Below, piece by piece: positions 7,860 through 17,454 of a stretch of DNA of 64,000 bases. This DNA is from Paraburkholderia sp. BL25I1N1. GTDB taxonomy: Bacteria; Pseudomonadota; Gammaproteobacteria; Burkholderiales; Burkholderiaceae. The DNA is taken from NCBI RefSeq assembly GCF_003002025.1, contig NZ_PVZB01000002.1:62001-126000 (forward strand), written 5' to 3'. Both the position numbers and the translations under genes were made by a program. The notes below the pieces were generated by a model that saw nothing but the letters and a program-made list of their open reading frames with translations, made no database searches and had not been told where the DNA came from. The stretch's first letter is position 1. Each line of letters begins with the position of its first letter.

Positions 7860-10331
7860 TTAAAGACGTCCGGTATCGCTACCGGGGGAATTGATGGACG
7901 ATCTGGAACCTGTCTGGACCACGGGCTGAGTTGCGGGCGGCTCCTTGAGCACCCGCGGTTCCACAGGCACGGTACGGGCCGGACTGCGCGCTGCCTCATT
8001 GTTCGCGTCGTTCGTTTGCCCGCTGTCGTCCTCGGCGTCCTCGTCAGACTGCGACCATGCATTGGGCCCGTTTGCCGGGGTATGAAGCCGCATATGCGGT
8101 ACAGGAATTTCAATACCCGCTTCATCCATCTTGCGCTTGAGTCGAGCGTTAAAAGCGCGCGCCACGCTCCACTGCTGCAACGGACGCGTCTTGATCTGCC
8201 CTTTCACGACCATCCAGTTAGCCTCGAATCGGTCTAGTCCCCACACTTCGACGGGCGCAAGTATTTCGTTGCGCAGGCGAAAATCTTCCTGCAGGTCGGC
8301 GCCCACTTCCACAATCATGCGTGTGACGTCATCGAGTTCAACGGCGAAGGGCACCCGTACCTCGAACACCGCGTTGGCGAAGTCGCGCGAGAGGTTCTTC
8401 ACGATCTTGATCTGCGAGAAGGGAATGGTGTGAACCGCACCTTGTCCGTCGCGCAACCGGACCGTGCGGATCGTCAGATCCATAACGGCGCCAGCATGGC
8501 TGCCGTCAATCTCAATCCAGTCGCCGACCGAGATCGTCTCCTCGATAATGATGAAGAGGCCCGTGATCAGATCAGTGACGAGTGCCTTCGCACCGAAGCC
8601 GACCGCGAGACCGATCACGCCCGCACCCGCAAGGAGAGGTGTCAGATTGACGCCCAGAGTGGCAGCGGCAACGATGGCAGCGAGCGTCACAACCGTCACG
8701 GAAACAGCGTTGCGTACGAGCGGCAACATCGTGCGTGCCCGCACGCCGGGATCGAGTGCTTTGTTTCGCGAACTGCTCGGGCCCAACGCGTTGAGGATTG
8801 CGGTATCGCAAAGTATCCATATGAACCAGGCGCAGAAAACCGTCGCGATGACTGTAACCAGCGCGTGCTTGAAACTGGGTGTCATCGTGCCGTGCTTGAT
8901 CATCCGCGCGATCGGACCGCTCCACAGGTCCAGTTCGAATTGAATGAACGCAAGCCACATCAGAAGAACGAGTAGCGTGCTCGCGAAGCGCAAGAGTCGC
9001 ATCAGATGCGGCGCGCGACGGTGCGCACGGGTGTCCCTTCGGCGCGTCAGGTGCATCAGCAGCGCCGACACGAACAGCGTGAGCACGAGTAACAACGCAC
9101 TGAGAAGCGACGGCTGCAATACGTTTTCTTCCGAACCGCGCGCGTCGATAATCGCAACGACCGACGCGATCGCGATTAAAAGGATCGGGATGTGCCACAG
9201 CGATGCGAGGATATCGAGCGCCTCCGTGGCGAGTTTGTGGTCACGCCTTCCCGCATACGGGCGATTGCGTATCAGATGCGTGACAGGGCGCCGGTAAGCG
9301 ATTGCGAAATAACCGATCAGGACGGCCGCTGCCACGTTGGCGGATGCCGACACGAGCCCGGCGAGATTCACGCCGAGCAGGCCCGTGACGTCCGGATTGG
9401 CCGTCGCGTCGCCGAGCGCGCCACATGCACCGATCGCGAAAAGCGGCCAGCGGCTTTGCGCGAGCAACTGGTGAACCGCGACACGCCGGTGTGCAGTATT
9501 GAACACCGAGAACACGATCAGGCAGAGCGCCGAGAAAATCGAACCCGCGACTATTGTATAAACGATCACAAGCCCTAACGTGCTGCCGAGCGCGTCAGGC
9601 ATTCCTCGCATGAACAACGCCACCGCCACGAATGCGACGATCCATGGCGCCGTGCGCCAAAATGCAAAATTCAAAAGTTCGAATGAAGTTGGACTCGGTT
9701 CGAGCGTGACCTTCCAGCCATAACGTGCACTGACGCTCCGCCCGAGATAGATCAACAGGCCAGCGCACGCGGCCCAGCCCGCAAGCGTCCCGATCAGGCC
9801 AAGCAGGACGTTGCCGAACGACTCGCCGCTTGCGCCTCTGAAAATGGTCCCAAGATCGTTGGCCGCCGCGCGCGAACGAGCCGCCCAGTAATGCAACGGT
9901 GTGCGGCCCTCGCTCAAATCCGTCTCGACAGACGCAATGCCTGAGGCAATCGCGCCGAGCAGATCGCTGTTGTCCTGTGCGGACGATGCCGGCACCACGG
10001 GTGCGGCACTTTGGGTGCCTGCACGAAGCCCCTTCAACTGGGCGACCAGCGCTTTGCGCTCTGGGTCGCTCTCGAGCGTGCCGATCAGGCTGTCCAGCGA
10101 GCGCGCCAATTCGGCCTGACTCGCGAGCGTTGGTGTCGATGCAGCCTGTGCCGCCGAGGCAGCCGGCGCAGAGCCACCCGTCGCATTGTCGACGAGGTTT
10201 TGCAATCCGGATGGCAACGCGGCGGCCGCCGGATTGATGAGCGCCGCGGACAGAACGAGGAAGCCTGTCACGCTCAGCCATAAGCAGGCGAAACTCACCC
10301 GCCCGCACGTTACGTCCGCAGAGGGTTGCAT
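7860..10331 (-). CDS. Large mechanosensitive channel of the MscS family (YbiO-like)
   Basis: An 823-residue inner-membrane channel. It has a signal-like N terminus, a periplasmic Ala-rich region (about residues 40-160), around eleven membrane spans, and the MscS core near residues 545-740. The pore helix GVIGLAVGFGAKALV and the segment ISVGDWIEI are plain. The C-terminal 80 residues are acidic, then Ser/Pro-rich. It releases solutes under hypo-osmotic stress. Its ATG directly abuts the stop of ldhA (TGAATG), so the two are translated together, and it is the last gene of the antiporter-ldhA-mscS operon. Confidence 0.92.
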   Translation of the reverse strand: MQPSADVTCGRVSFACLWLSVTGFLVLSAALINPAAAALPSGLQNLVDNATGGSAPAASAAQAASTPTLASQAELARSLDSLIGTLESDPERKALVAQLKGLRAGTQSAAPVVPASSAQDNSDLLGAIASGIASVETDLSEGRTPLHYWAARSRAAANDLGTIFRGASGESFGNVLLGLIGTLAGWAACAGLLIYLGRSVSARYGWKVTLEPSPTSFELLNFAFWRTAPWIVAFVAVALFMRGMPDALGSTLGLVIVYTIVAGSIFSALCLIVFSVFNTAHRRVAVHQLLAQSRWPLFAIGACGALGDATANPDVTGLLGVNLAGLVSASANVAAAVLIGYFAIAYRRPVTHLIRNRPYAGRRDHKLATEALDILASLWHIPILLIAIASVVAIIDARGSEENVLQPSLLSALLLVLTLFVSALLMHLTRRRDTRAHRRAPHLMRLLRFASTLLVLLMWLAFIQFELDLWSGPIARMIKHGTMTPSFKHALVTVIATVFCAWFIWILCDTAILNALGPSSSRNKALDPGVRARTMLPLVRNAVSVTVVTLAAIVAAATLGVNLTPLLAGAGVIGLAVGFGAKALVTDLITGLFIIIEETISVGDWIEIDGSHAGAVMDLTIRTVRLRDGQGAVHTIPFSQIKIVKNLSRDFANAVFEVRVPFAVELDDVTRMIVEVGADLQEDFRLRNEILAPVEVWGLDRFEANWMVVKGQIKTRPLQQWSVARAFNARLKRKMDEAGIEIPVPHMRLHTPANGPNAWSQSDEDAEDDSGQTNDANNEAARSPARTVPVEPRVLKEPPATQPVVQTGSRSSINSPGSDTGRL

Positions 10332-11327
10332 TCAGCTCGCGCTAATCTGGTTCGAAAGCGGCTTGCCCGTCTCGAACTCCGTGACGCTTTGCAGGGTCGT
10401 GGCGCAGATCGTCGTGACCGCCTCGCGCGTGAGAAAAGCCTGGTGTCCCGTCACGATCACGTTCGGGAAAGTGATGAGCCGCTGCAGTATGTCGTCCGCG
10501 ATGATGGTGCCGGACAGGTCGCGAAAAAACAACTCTGCCTCCTGCTCGTACACATCGATCGCAAGGCCGCCCAACTGGCCACTTCTCAGCGCGGCGATCA
10601 CCGCCTCAGTGTCGATGAGCGCGCCGCGGCTGGTATTGATCAGCAGCGCGCCGGGCTTCGCGCGCGAAAGCGTATCGGCGTCTATCACGTGATAAGTCTC
10701 GGGGGTAAGCGGACAATGCAGCGAGATGATGTCCGCGCTCACGCCGATTTCTCCCGGCAGCGCGTAACGCGCTCCTAACGCCTCGAATTCCGGCGACGGA
10801 AACTTGTCATAGCCGATCACGTTACAGCCGAACCCCACCATGATCTTACCGAAGACCCGCCCGATCTTCCCTGTGCCGATGACGGCGACCGTCTTGCCGC
10901 ACAAGTCGAAGCCCATCAGACCGTCGAGAGAAAAATTGAAATCGCGCGTGCGATTGTAGGCGCGGTGGATTTTGCGGTTGATCGCCATCAGCAGCGCGAC
11001 AGCATGCTCGGCCACCGAGTTCGGCGAGTAGTCCACCACGCGAACCACCTTGATCCCGAGGCTGTCCGCCGCTTTCAGATCGACGTTGTTGAACCCGGTG
11101 CAGCGCAAAGCGACAAGCTTCGTGCCGCCCTGCTTTAGCGCCTGAAGTACGGGCGAATCCGCGAGGTCATTGACGAAGATGCACACGGCGCCGTGCCCTG
11201 CGGCAAGCGCGGCCGTCTCGATGTCGAGGGGCACGTCGAAGTACTGAAGACGGTGGCGGTGCGCCGCGTTCGCGGCGTTGAGATACTCGCGGTCGTAAGG
11301 CTTCGCGCTGAAGACGGCTATGTCCAT
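10332..11327 (-). CDS. ldhA: Fermentative D-lactate dehydrogenase (2-hydroxyacid dehydrogenase)
   Basis: A 331-residue NAD-dependent D-2-hydroxyacid dehydrogenase, reducing pyruvate to D-lactate and regenerating NAD+. Visible features are the Rossmann motif GTGKIGRVFG near residue 150, the substrate arginine in NTSRGALID, the catalytic histidine in GHQAFLTREA near residue 296, and the LdhA-specific FFRDLSG stretch. Length and motifs match LdhA rather than glyoxylate or phosphoglycerate dehydrogenases. It lies between an AspT-type antiporter (46 bases upstream) and mscS, in an operon that starts behind a dyad at 13131. This fits a role in oxygen-limited redox balance. Confidence 0.93.
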   Translation of the reverse strand: MDIAVFSAKPYDREYLNAANAAHRHRLQYFDVPLDIETAALAAGHGAVCIFVNDLADSPVLQALKQGGTKLVALRCTGFNNVDLKAADSLGIKVVRVVDYSPNSVAEHAVALLMAINRKIHRAYNRTRDFNFSLDGLMGFDLCGKTVAVIGTGKIGRVFGKIMVGFGCNVIGYDKFPSPEFEALGARYALPGEIGVSADIISLHCPLTPETYHVIDADTLSRAKPGALLINTSRGALIDTEAVIAALRSGQLGGLAIDVYEQEAELFFRDLSGTIIADDILQRLITFPNVIVTGHQAFLTREAVTTICATTLQSVTEFETGKPLSNQISAS

Positions 11328-11373
11328 CGAGGGCCTCCGTGGCTGGTCGAGGTTCGGGGGTTCGGCTGACGCA

Positions 11374-12966
11374 CTATCCGCCCGTCAGTAGCACGGCAAC
11401 CTGCACGAACAGGATTTTCACAATGGTCATCGACGGGAAAATCATTGCGTAGCCGACGTCGGGCCGATCGGTCGGTGCGACACGGTTAGCGAATGCGAGG
11501 ATCGCCGGATTGCCCGTCGCGCCGCTGATGACGCCCACCGTCATGTCGAACGGCAGCCTGAAAATCCATAGGCAAACAAGCGCCGTAACGACGACGAGCG
11601 CGAGAAGAATAGCGACGCCATAGAGCAGGAACGACACGCCCGTTACGCCGACGGTCGCGAAGAATTTCGGGCCAGAGGTGATGCCCACCTGCGCAAGGAA
11701 GATAGTCAGACCGAAGTTGCGCAGTACCAGATTGGCCGAGAGCGGCATCGTCCAGACGAACGGCCCGAAGCGCCGCACGCGGCCGAGGACGAGCGCCGTC
11801 AGGAGGAGCGCTGCGAGCCCGAGCGCGAGCTTGCCGACACCCGGAATCGTGAGCGGAATCGCGCCCACCAGGAGGCCAAGCGCCGCACCGGCGCCGATCG
11901 AGATGAAGTTCAGCTCGGCCGTGCCCTTGATGGAATCGCCGAATAGAGCACGAATCGGCTTGAGATGCGCGCGATTGACGAGCACGCCGACCCGGTCGCC
12001 GAATTCGAGGACGAGCTCCGGGTTCGGCATGAGGTCGGCGTCGCCGCGGCGCACGTGCGCGATCGTGCAGACGACGCCCTCGGGGAAACGGATGTCGCGC
12101 AACATGCTACCGACCACGCCCCGGCTCGACGCGAACACACGCGCGTAGTCGAGATCCTCCCGATGGCTCGCCATGCGGCCGGGCTGCAGTTCGCCGGACA
12201 TCGAGGTGGCCTCGCGCAGCACGGCTGGGTCCGTGGCGGTGGCGAGAAGGACATCGTCGGCGGCGAGGACGAGATCGTCGGCGGGCGGCCGATTGTGGTG
12301 GTCGCGGCGAACCGCGGCGATCCCAAGCCCTGACGGCATGCGTGCCGCGAACTCCGCCAGCGTCACACCGATGAACGCCGGATTTCTCAAGGCGATCTCG
12401 GCGGTTTCGACGAGCTTGGGCGGCGGCCGCGCGATGTTCGGCTTGAGGAGTGCGCTAAGGGCATACAGGAAGAGGATCGGCCCCGCGACGCCCACCGGAT
12501 ACGCGACGCTGTAGCCCACCGTGGGGCCGTCGCTCTTCATGGCGGCCATCGCGGCTTGCAGGCTCGCGGTGCTGGTGCCCGCGCCCGCAAACATGCCTAG
12601 CGCCTCCTCCAGCTTCACGCCGAAGAGCGGCACCAACGCAACGGACACAAGCCCGCCGATCACGACCCCGAGCACCGCAGCCGCATTGGCCTTGAGACCC
12701 TCGATGCTCGTCAGGCCCTTGAAGAACTGGTCGCCGTACTGGATGCCGATGCCGTAGAGAAAGAGCAGCAGCCCGAGCGTGCCGAGCAGCGCGGGCGGTG
12801 CAGCCTTGGGCGCGAAACCGCCGATGGCCAACCCGACGAACAGCACCGCCCCGGCGCCGAGCGACACCCCCTTGATGCTGATCTCGCCGACCAGATAACC
12901 CAACGCGACCGTCAGAAACAGCGTGAAGAGTTGCTGGGTTTCGAGCAATGTCCTGAGTGCATCCAT
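11374..12966 (-). CDS. AspT/YidE-type antiporter with TrkA-C domains
   Basis: A 530-residue protein of the aspartate:alanine exchanger (AAE) family. Two blocks of about five membrane spans flank a central cytosolic region (about residues 190-345) with two TrkA-C-like modules. Conserved pieces include GMFAGAGTSTASLQAAM in the first half and GVISGATGNPAILAF in the second. The founding member AspT exchanges aspartate for alanine and generates a proton gradient; the substrate here is unknown. It is the first gene of the operon with ldhA and mscS. Placement with ldhA suggests export of a fermentation product or amino acid (inference). Confidence 0.88.
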   Translation of the reverse strand: MDALRTLLETQQLFTLFLTVALGYLVGEISIKGVSLGAGAVLFVGLAIGGFAPKAAPPALLGTLGLLLFLYGIGIQYGDQFFKGLTSIEGLKANAAAVLGVVIGGLVSVALVPLFGVKLEEALGMFAGAGTSTASLQAAMAAMKSDGPTVGYSVAYPVGVAGPILFLYALSALLKPNIARPPPKLVETAEIALRNPAFIGVTLAEFAARMPSGLGIAAVRRDHHNRPPADDLVLAADDVLLATATDPAVLREATSMSGELQPGRMASHREDLDYARVFASSRGVVGSMLRDIRFPEGVVCTIAHVRRGDADLMPNPELVLEFGDRVGVLVNRAHLKPIRALFGDSIKGTAELNFISIGAGAALGLLVGAIPLTIPGVGKLALGLAALLLTALVLGRVRRFGPFVWTMPLSANLVLRNFGLTIFLAQVGITSGPKFFATVGVTGVSFLLYGVAILLALVVVTALVCLWIFRLPFDMTVGVISGATGNPAILAFANRVAPTDRPDVGYAMIFPSMTIVKILFVQVAVLLTGG

Positions 12967-13466
12967 AACAGTTCCTTTCGAGGCACAAGGACGCTGCGGC
13001 GTATCGAACCGCCGCGCCTGGGTCGCTCCACCCGCTTGACGCTCGTCCGGTCACATTAGCTGGGATTGAAGAATTTCGACTGTCTGAAGGCGAAATTTCA
13101 ATCTAGGTTTAAAGACCTTGAATGACAATACGACCATGGTCCGATGCCTTAACGGCAGGCGCAGACTCGTAGCTTGAACTACGATGGTAAGCGGAGTCAT
13201 AGCATTAATTTGGGTAACGAACCATCAAGTCGGTGCCTGTTATTCAGGGGGCGTCAAACCAGACGTCGAAGCGAAGAAGTACAAAGCCGACATCCGCGCG
13301 GCGCTCGCGGCGCCAACATCCAGAAGTTTGAAGCGCTTGCTGCCACGCGCCTGCGTGTCGTGCTGATCGATGCGTCCCGGTTCGACACTGCGGCCCCGAA
13401 GGCGGCCGACGTCCCCGCAACCCAGTCCTTCAGCAGCGGCCCACGCACCCTACCGGAGGACATGAC
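12967..13466. other. Divergent intergenic region with a possible gene remnant
   Basis: About 500 bases between the antiporter gene and a small rightward gene. The dyad at 13131 lies inside. From about 13245 to 13430 two plus-strand frames read like pieces of one protein (VKPDVEAKKYKADIRAALAA, then IQKFEALAATRLRVVLIDAS in another frame), as if a frameshift had broken a gene. No start or family could be assigned. Confidence 0.3.
13131..13142 (-). promoter_or_regulatory. Island dyad GGACCATGGTCG
   Basis: Read leftward: GGACCATGGTCGTATTG. A CTAGAT hexamer starts exactly 25 nt past the GTC arm. It lies 164 bases before the antiporter start at 12966 and would drive the antiporter-ldhA-mscS operon. 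Confidence 0.7.
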
Positions 13467-13724
13467 ATGTCTAAATGGAACCGTCGATTCACCGGGCTCG
13501 TAGTCGCAACGCTTCTAACGGCTTCGACGGGAGCGTGCTGGGCGACGGAGCAGGCGCAGCAACGCCGCGCCGGACGCGATGTTCGCCAGGACACTCGCCA
13601 GGGCGCGCGACACACCAAGCAGGATTGTCGCGCCGCCAATCAGCAAAGCAATTCGCAATGCCGGCAGGACAAGCGACACACCAAGGAGCAGGGACGCCAG
13701 GCGGCCCGAAACATCAAGTACTGA
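13467..13724 (+). CDS. Small exported Gln/Arg-rich protein
   Basis: An 85-residue protein with a basic start and hydrophobic segment (FTGLVVATLLTASTGACWA), a signal peptide with probable cleavage after CWA. The mature part is very rich in Gln, Arg, Asp and Lys (motif DKRHTKEQGRQAARN) and probably helical or disordered, with two cysteines. GGAGG lies seven bases before the ATG. No known family. Its neighbours are other small exported proteins of the island. Confidence 0.7.
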   Translation: MSKWNRRFTGLVVATLLTASTGACWATEQAQQRRAGRDVRQDTRQGARHTKQDCRAANQQSNSQCRQDKRHTKEQGRQAARNIKY

Positions 13725-13901
13725 GTCTGGATCGATGCCCATCACCAAACTGAGCGTCGTCAGATTACCGCAGCCTCGTTGTTTCGAGCGTAGCAAGCAC
13801 GTCCGATAGCAACCCATGCCTGCATTCGTCTGTTAAGCGCGGCGCGATGTTCGGTGAGAACAGAGACTGTCAGGTCTGATCACCCGTACCGGAGCACTCA
13901 C

Positions 13902-14405
13902 ATGCTTAATCGACTCGCATTTTTAACGGCATGTACCGCGGCGCTGTTTCTCGCGGCTTGCACGGAACCGCACCGGCAGGTCGAGGCTGGTGCAGACCAG
14001 TCCGTACTTATCGGCCGGTTGGGTCCGCCCAAGGAAACTTACGATCTGCCGAACGGCGGCAAGCGGCTGATGTGGCCGACCCAGCCCATGGGTACGACGA
14101 CTACCGCAGCCGACATCGACGCTTCCGGCAAAGTGCTGGGTGTTCGACAAGTACTTCAGGACAATGAGTTCCATCGCGCGGAGATAGGTAAGTGGACCCG
14201 CAACGACGTGCTCGTCAACTTTGGCCGCCCCTTCGAAACCGCCTACTTTAAGCGAACGAACCGGGAGGTCTGGTCATACCGGTACCTGGAGAACAATATC
14301 GACCATCTGCTCTACCACTTCTACTTCGATGATCAGGGCATCTTGCGGCAGACGCAGAGACAGCCCGATCCGAGATTCGATCCCAGCATGCGCAACCGGT
14401 TCTAG
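13902..14405 (+). CDS. Lipoprotein with BamE/SmpA-like fold
   Basis: A 167-residue lipoprotein: a short signal peptide ends in the lipobox LAAC (Cys near residue 19). The mature part has two beta-alpha units, each with the G-R-x-G-P-P pattern (IGRLGPPKETYDLP and VNFGRPFETAYF), as in OmlA/SmpA/BamE-type proteins. The frame opens at 13854, but the ATG at 13902 follows a GGAG and begins the signal peptide. Likely an outer-membrane lipoprotein; not BamE itself, judging by length and context. It converges on fabI. Confidence 0.72.
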   Translation: MLNRLAFLTACTAALFLAACTEPHRQVEAGADQSVLIGRLGPPKETYDLPNGGKRLMWPTQPMGTTTTAADIDASGKVLGVRQVLQDNEFHRAEIGKWTRNDVLVNFGRPFETAYFKRTNREVWSYRYLENNIDHLLYHFYFDDQGILRQTQRQPDPRFDPSMRNRF

Positions 14406-14429
14406 CGGCAAATCGATGATCTCTTCAGG

Positions 14430-14457
14430 TCGATGCGTTCGAGGTTGACCGCATCGA
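14430..14457. terminator. Weak hairpin between convergent genes
   Basis: Stem TCGATGCG / CGCATCGA with a 12-base loop, between the stops of the lipoprotein gene and fabI. There is no T-run on either side, so it may be a weak bidirectional terminator or only a repeat. Confidence 0.3.
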
Positions 14458-14462
14458 TCGGA

Positions 14463-15245
14463 TCACGCCATGATGTGCACCCCTCCATCGACATATAACG
14501 TCTCACCCGAGAGACGTCGCGCATACGGCGTCGCGAGAAAGGCACAGGTGAAACCGACGTCCATGATGTCGACCAGCTCGCCGAGCGGTGCGCGCTCGGC
14601 CGCTTCTGTCAGCAGAAGATCGAAGTCCTTCAGGCCCGATGCCGCACGCGTCTTCAACGGGCCCGGCGAGATCGCATGTACGCGGATACCCTGCGGTCCG
14701 AGTTCATAGGCAAGATAGCGCGCGCAAGCTTCGAGCGCAGCCTTGACGGGGCCCATCAGGTTGTAGTTCGGGACGACCTTGTTCGCACCGTGATAGCTCA
14801 TGGTGAACATCGAGCCTCCATTTTTCATCAAGGGTGCGGCAAGCCGCGCCATGCGCACGAACGAATGGCAGGAGATATCCATCGCGGCGCCAAACCCTTC
14901 AGACGAACTGTTGAGCAGCCCTCCCTGAAGGTCGGCCTTCGGCGCCCACGCAATCGAATGCACCAAGATGTCCAGATGATTCCATTCACTCGCGATCCGC
15001 CCGAATACTGCTTCCAGTTCTTCCTGGCTCGACGCGTCGAGCGGCATGAAAATCGGTGCGTTCAGACCCGTGGCAAGCGGTTCGACATGGGGCTTCGCCT
15101 TTTCATCGGCGTAGGTAATGGCCAGTTCGGCGCCCAGTTCGCGAAACGCCTTTGCGCAGCCATAAGCGATCGAGTGTTCGTTCGCAATACCCGTCACGAG
15201 CGCTTTCGCGCCTTGCAGAACAGGCTGTGGATGATCCAGACTCAT
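14463..15245 (-). CDS. fabI: Enoyl-ACP reductase FabI
   Basis: A 260-residue NADH-dependent enoyl-ACP reductase that completes the fatty-acid elongation cycle. Seen: the FabI-type nucleotide site GIANEHSIAYG, Tyr151, and the catalytic pair Tyr161 / Lys168 in NYNLMGPVK, with the ten-residue Tyr-Tyr spacing of FabI. The ATG at 15245 follows GGAG by eight bases; a GTG three bases earlier is possible. It is the last gene of the operon with the PHA-synthase-like protein, pta and ackA, which is not the usual fab context. It is therefore probably a second, specialised copy (inference). Confidence 0.93.
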   Translation of the reverse strand: MSLDHPQPVLQGAKALVTGIANEHSIAYGCAKAFRELGAELAITYADEKAKPHVEPLATGLNAPIFMPLDASSQEELEAVFGRIASEWNHLDILVHSIAWAPKADLQGGLLNSSSEGFGAAMDISCHSFVRMARLAAPLMKNGGSMFTMSYHGANKVVPNYNLMGPVKAALEACARYLAYELGPQGIRVHAISPGPLKTRAASGLKDFDLLLTEAAERAPLGELVDIMDVGFTCAFLATPYARRLSGETLYVDGGVHIMA

Positions 15246-15275
15246 CACAAGATCTCCTTACACTCTTACGCTCGT

Positions 15276-16460
15276 TCAGTGAGCGCCAATCAGATTACGG
15301 GTGTGCCGCGCGATCATCAGTTCCTCATTGGTGGGAATGACCCATACGCCGACCTTGCTCGAAGCAGCACTGATGCGTGGACCGTCCGCAGCGTTTGCGT
15401 TCTCGTCAAGTTCGATGCCACACCAACGCGCCTTTTCAGCGACCCGCCGGCGGATTTCCGCCGACCGCTCGCCGATGCCGGCAGTGAAGACCAGTGCATC
15501 GAGTCCATCGAGCGCGGCCACGAGCGATCCGAGTTCGCGCCCGATCCGGTACGTGTACAGCTCGATCGCGAAACGCGCGCGGGCGTCGTCGCTCGCGAGC
15601 AGAGTGCGCATATCGCTCGATATGCCGGACACACCCAATAGACCTGAGCGGCGATACACCAGGTCTTCCACCTCGCGCGCGTTCATGCCCAGTTCGTCGA
15701 ACAGATACAGGATGACGCCGGGATCGAGATTGCCGCAGCGCGTGCCCATCGGCAGTCCGTCTACAGCGGTGAAGCCCATCGTGCTCGCGACGCTGCGGCC
15801 TCCCAACATGGCGCACATGCTCGCGCCGTTGCCCAGATGCGCGACCACGGTGCGCCCTTTCGCGGCCTCGGGTGAGATGTGCGGCAACGCTTTCGCGATG
15901 TATTCGTATGAAAGACCGTGGAAACCATAGCGCCGCACACCTCGCGACGTAATCGACTCGGGCAGTGCGAAGGCGTAAGCGAGTTCCCCCTGGGTTGCGT
16001 GGAATGCGGTATCGAAACAGGCCACCTGTGGCATTGCCGGATTCTGCGTCGCGATGATGCGAATCGGCTTCAGATTGTGGACCTGATGTAACGGCGCCAG
16101 TGGCGCAAGCTTGTCGAGTTCGTCGAGTACGTCCGGGGTGGCAAGCGCCGGTTGCGCGAAATGCCGGCCTCCATGCACGACGCGATGCCCCACTGCGATA
16201 AGGCGATTGCCGCCGCGATTGCTGCGCAAGAACTCACCGATATAGGCAATCGCGCCCTCATGTTCGAGCCGCGCGCCAGCGCCCCACTCTTTGACGCCGA
16301 GTTGCTCGCCGGACTGGTCGAATGCCAGGAAACGGGGCGCGGAGAAAAGGCCTTCGATCTGGCCACGCAGCACCAGCGCCAGATCCTGCGACCCGGCATC
16401 GAAGGCGCTAAATTTGATGCTGGACGAGCCGGCATTGAGTACGAGAATGACATCGGCCAT
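15276..16460 (-). CDS. ackA: Acetate kinase
   Basis: A 394-residue acetate kinase, converting acetyl phosphate and ADP to acetate and ATP. The family patterns NAGSSSIKF at the N terminus, GFHGLSYEYIA, HLGNGAS and FTAGIGERS are all present. The frame opens at 16523, but the ATG at 16460, four bases after the pta stop, begins the conserved sequence. With pta directly upstream it forms the classical substrate-level phosphorylation pair, useful when respiration is limited. The operon also contains a PHA-synthase-like gene and fabI. Confidence 0.96.
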   Translation of the reverse strand: MADVILVLNAGSSSIKFSAFDAGSQDLALVLRGQIEGLFSAPRFLAFDQSGEQLGVKEWGAGARLEHEGAIAYIGEFLRSNRGGNRLIAVGHRVVHGGRHFAQPALATPDVLDELDKLAPLAPLHQVHNLKPIRIIATQNPAMPQVACFDTAFHATQGELAYAFALPESITSRGVRRYGFHGLSYEYIAKALPHISPEAAKGRTVVAHLGNGASMCAMLGGRSVASTMGFTAVDGLPMGTRCGNLDPGVILYLFDELGMNAREVEDLVYRRSGLLGVSGISSDMRTLLASDDARARFAIELYTYRIGRELGSLVAALDGLDALVFTAGIGERSAEIRRRVAEKARWCGIELDENANAADGPRISAASSKVGVWVIPTNEELMIARHTRNLIGAH

Positions 16461-16464
16461 CGCT

Positions 16465-17403
16465 TCACCCCATGAGTCTGGATTCTTCCTTGCGCATCCG
16501 CGCCACCATCGACGCGACCGCACAGGACGCTAGCCGCGTCCTGACCGAATCCGCGCGACTCGTCAGAATGATCGGCACGCGCGCGCCGAGCACGATGCCC
16601 GCGGCATCCGCGCCCGCAAGAAAAGACAGACTTTTTGCCAGCATGTTGCCCGCTTCCAGATCGGGCACCATCAGCACGTTCGCGCGGCCGGCTACTGGCG
16701 AGTCGATCTTCTTGGTTCGTGCCGCTTCGAGATCGATTGCATTGTCGAGCGCAAGAGGGCCATCGACGAGCGCGCCCGTGATCTGATGGCGGTCGACCAT
16801 CTTGCACAAGGCCGCGGCCTCGATCGTCGATGGCACCTTCGGACTCACTGTCTCGATCGCCGACAGGATAGCCACGCGCACCTCAGGCATCTGCATCGCG
16901 TGCCCAAGATCAATGGCGTTCTGCAGAATGTCGACTTTCTCCGCAAGCGTGGGCGCGATGTTAATGGCGGCGTCCGTGATGATCAGCGCGTTCTCGTGCC
17001 CAGGCACGTCCATCACGAAACAATGGCTTACCCGGCGCGCCGTGCGCAGCCCCCTTTCGCGGCTCACGACCGCACCCATCAGTTCGTCCGTGTGCAGACT
17101 GCCCTTCATCAGCGCCTCCGCTTTGCCTTCGCGCACCAGTTCGACTGCCTTTGCAGCGGCGGCGTGACTGTGCGATGCATCAACGAGGGTGAAGTCCGCG
17201 ATGTCCAGGTTCTCTTGCGCGGCGATCGCTCGGATGCGCTGCTGCGGCCCAACGAGAATCGGTATGATCAGCCCAAGCTCCGCTGCCTGAACCACCCCTT
17301 CCAGCGAGCTTCGATCGCATGGGTGCGCCACTGCGGTGATGACTGGCTGTTGCGTGCGGCAAAAGTCGATGAGCCGTTGATACTTGTCATGCTCGCGGTC
17401 CAT
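16465..17403 (-). CDS. pta: Phosphate acetyl/butyryltransferase (short Pta type)
   Basis: A 312-residue phosphotransacylase of the short PTA/PTB class, lacking the N-terminal DRTGG part of long Pta. It moves the acyl group between CoA and phosphate. Typical segments are ALMKGSLHTDELM, CFVMDVPGHENALIITDAA and DGPLALDNAI. Short members act on acetyl- or butyryl-CoA, and pairing with ackA points to acetyl phosphate. The ackA ATG lies only four bases after its stop, so expression is coupled. The 51-base gap to the upstream PHA-synthase-like gene suggests one transcript. Confidence 0.92.
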   Translation of the reverse strand: MDREHDKYQRLIDFCRTQQPVITAVAHPCDRSSLEGVVQAAELGLIIPILVGPQQRIRAIAAQENLDIADFTLVDASHSHAAAAKAVELVREGKAEALMKGSLHTDELMGAVVSRERGLRTARRVSHCFVMDVPGHENALIITDAAINIAPTLAEKVDILQNAIDLGHAMQMPEVRVAILSAIETVSPKVPSTIEAAALCKMVDRHQITGALVDGPLALDNAIDLEAARTKKIDSPVAGRANVLMVPDLEAGNMLAKSLSFLAGADAAGIVLGARVPIILTSRADSVRTRLASCAVASMVARMRKEESRLMG

Positions 17404-17454
17404 GAGATCTCCTTCGTGCCGGAGGCCCGGCTGGCTGGCACCGCTGTCAAGGAC

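Noticed and set aside
14676-15641. 321-residue plus-strand frame opposite fabI and ackA
   Set aside because: Antisense to two clearly conserved genes.
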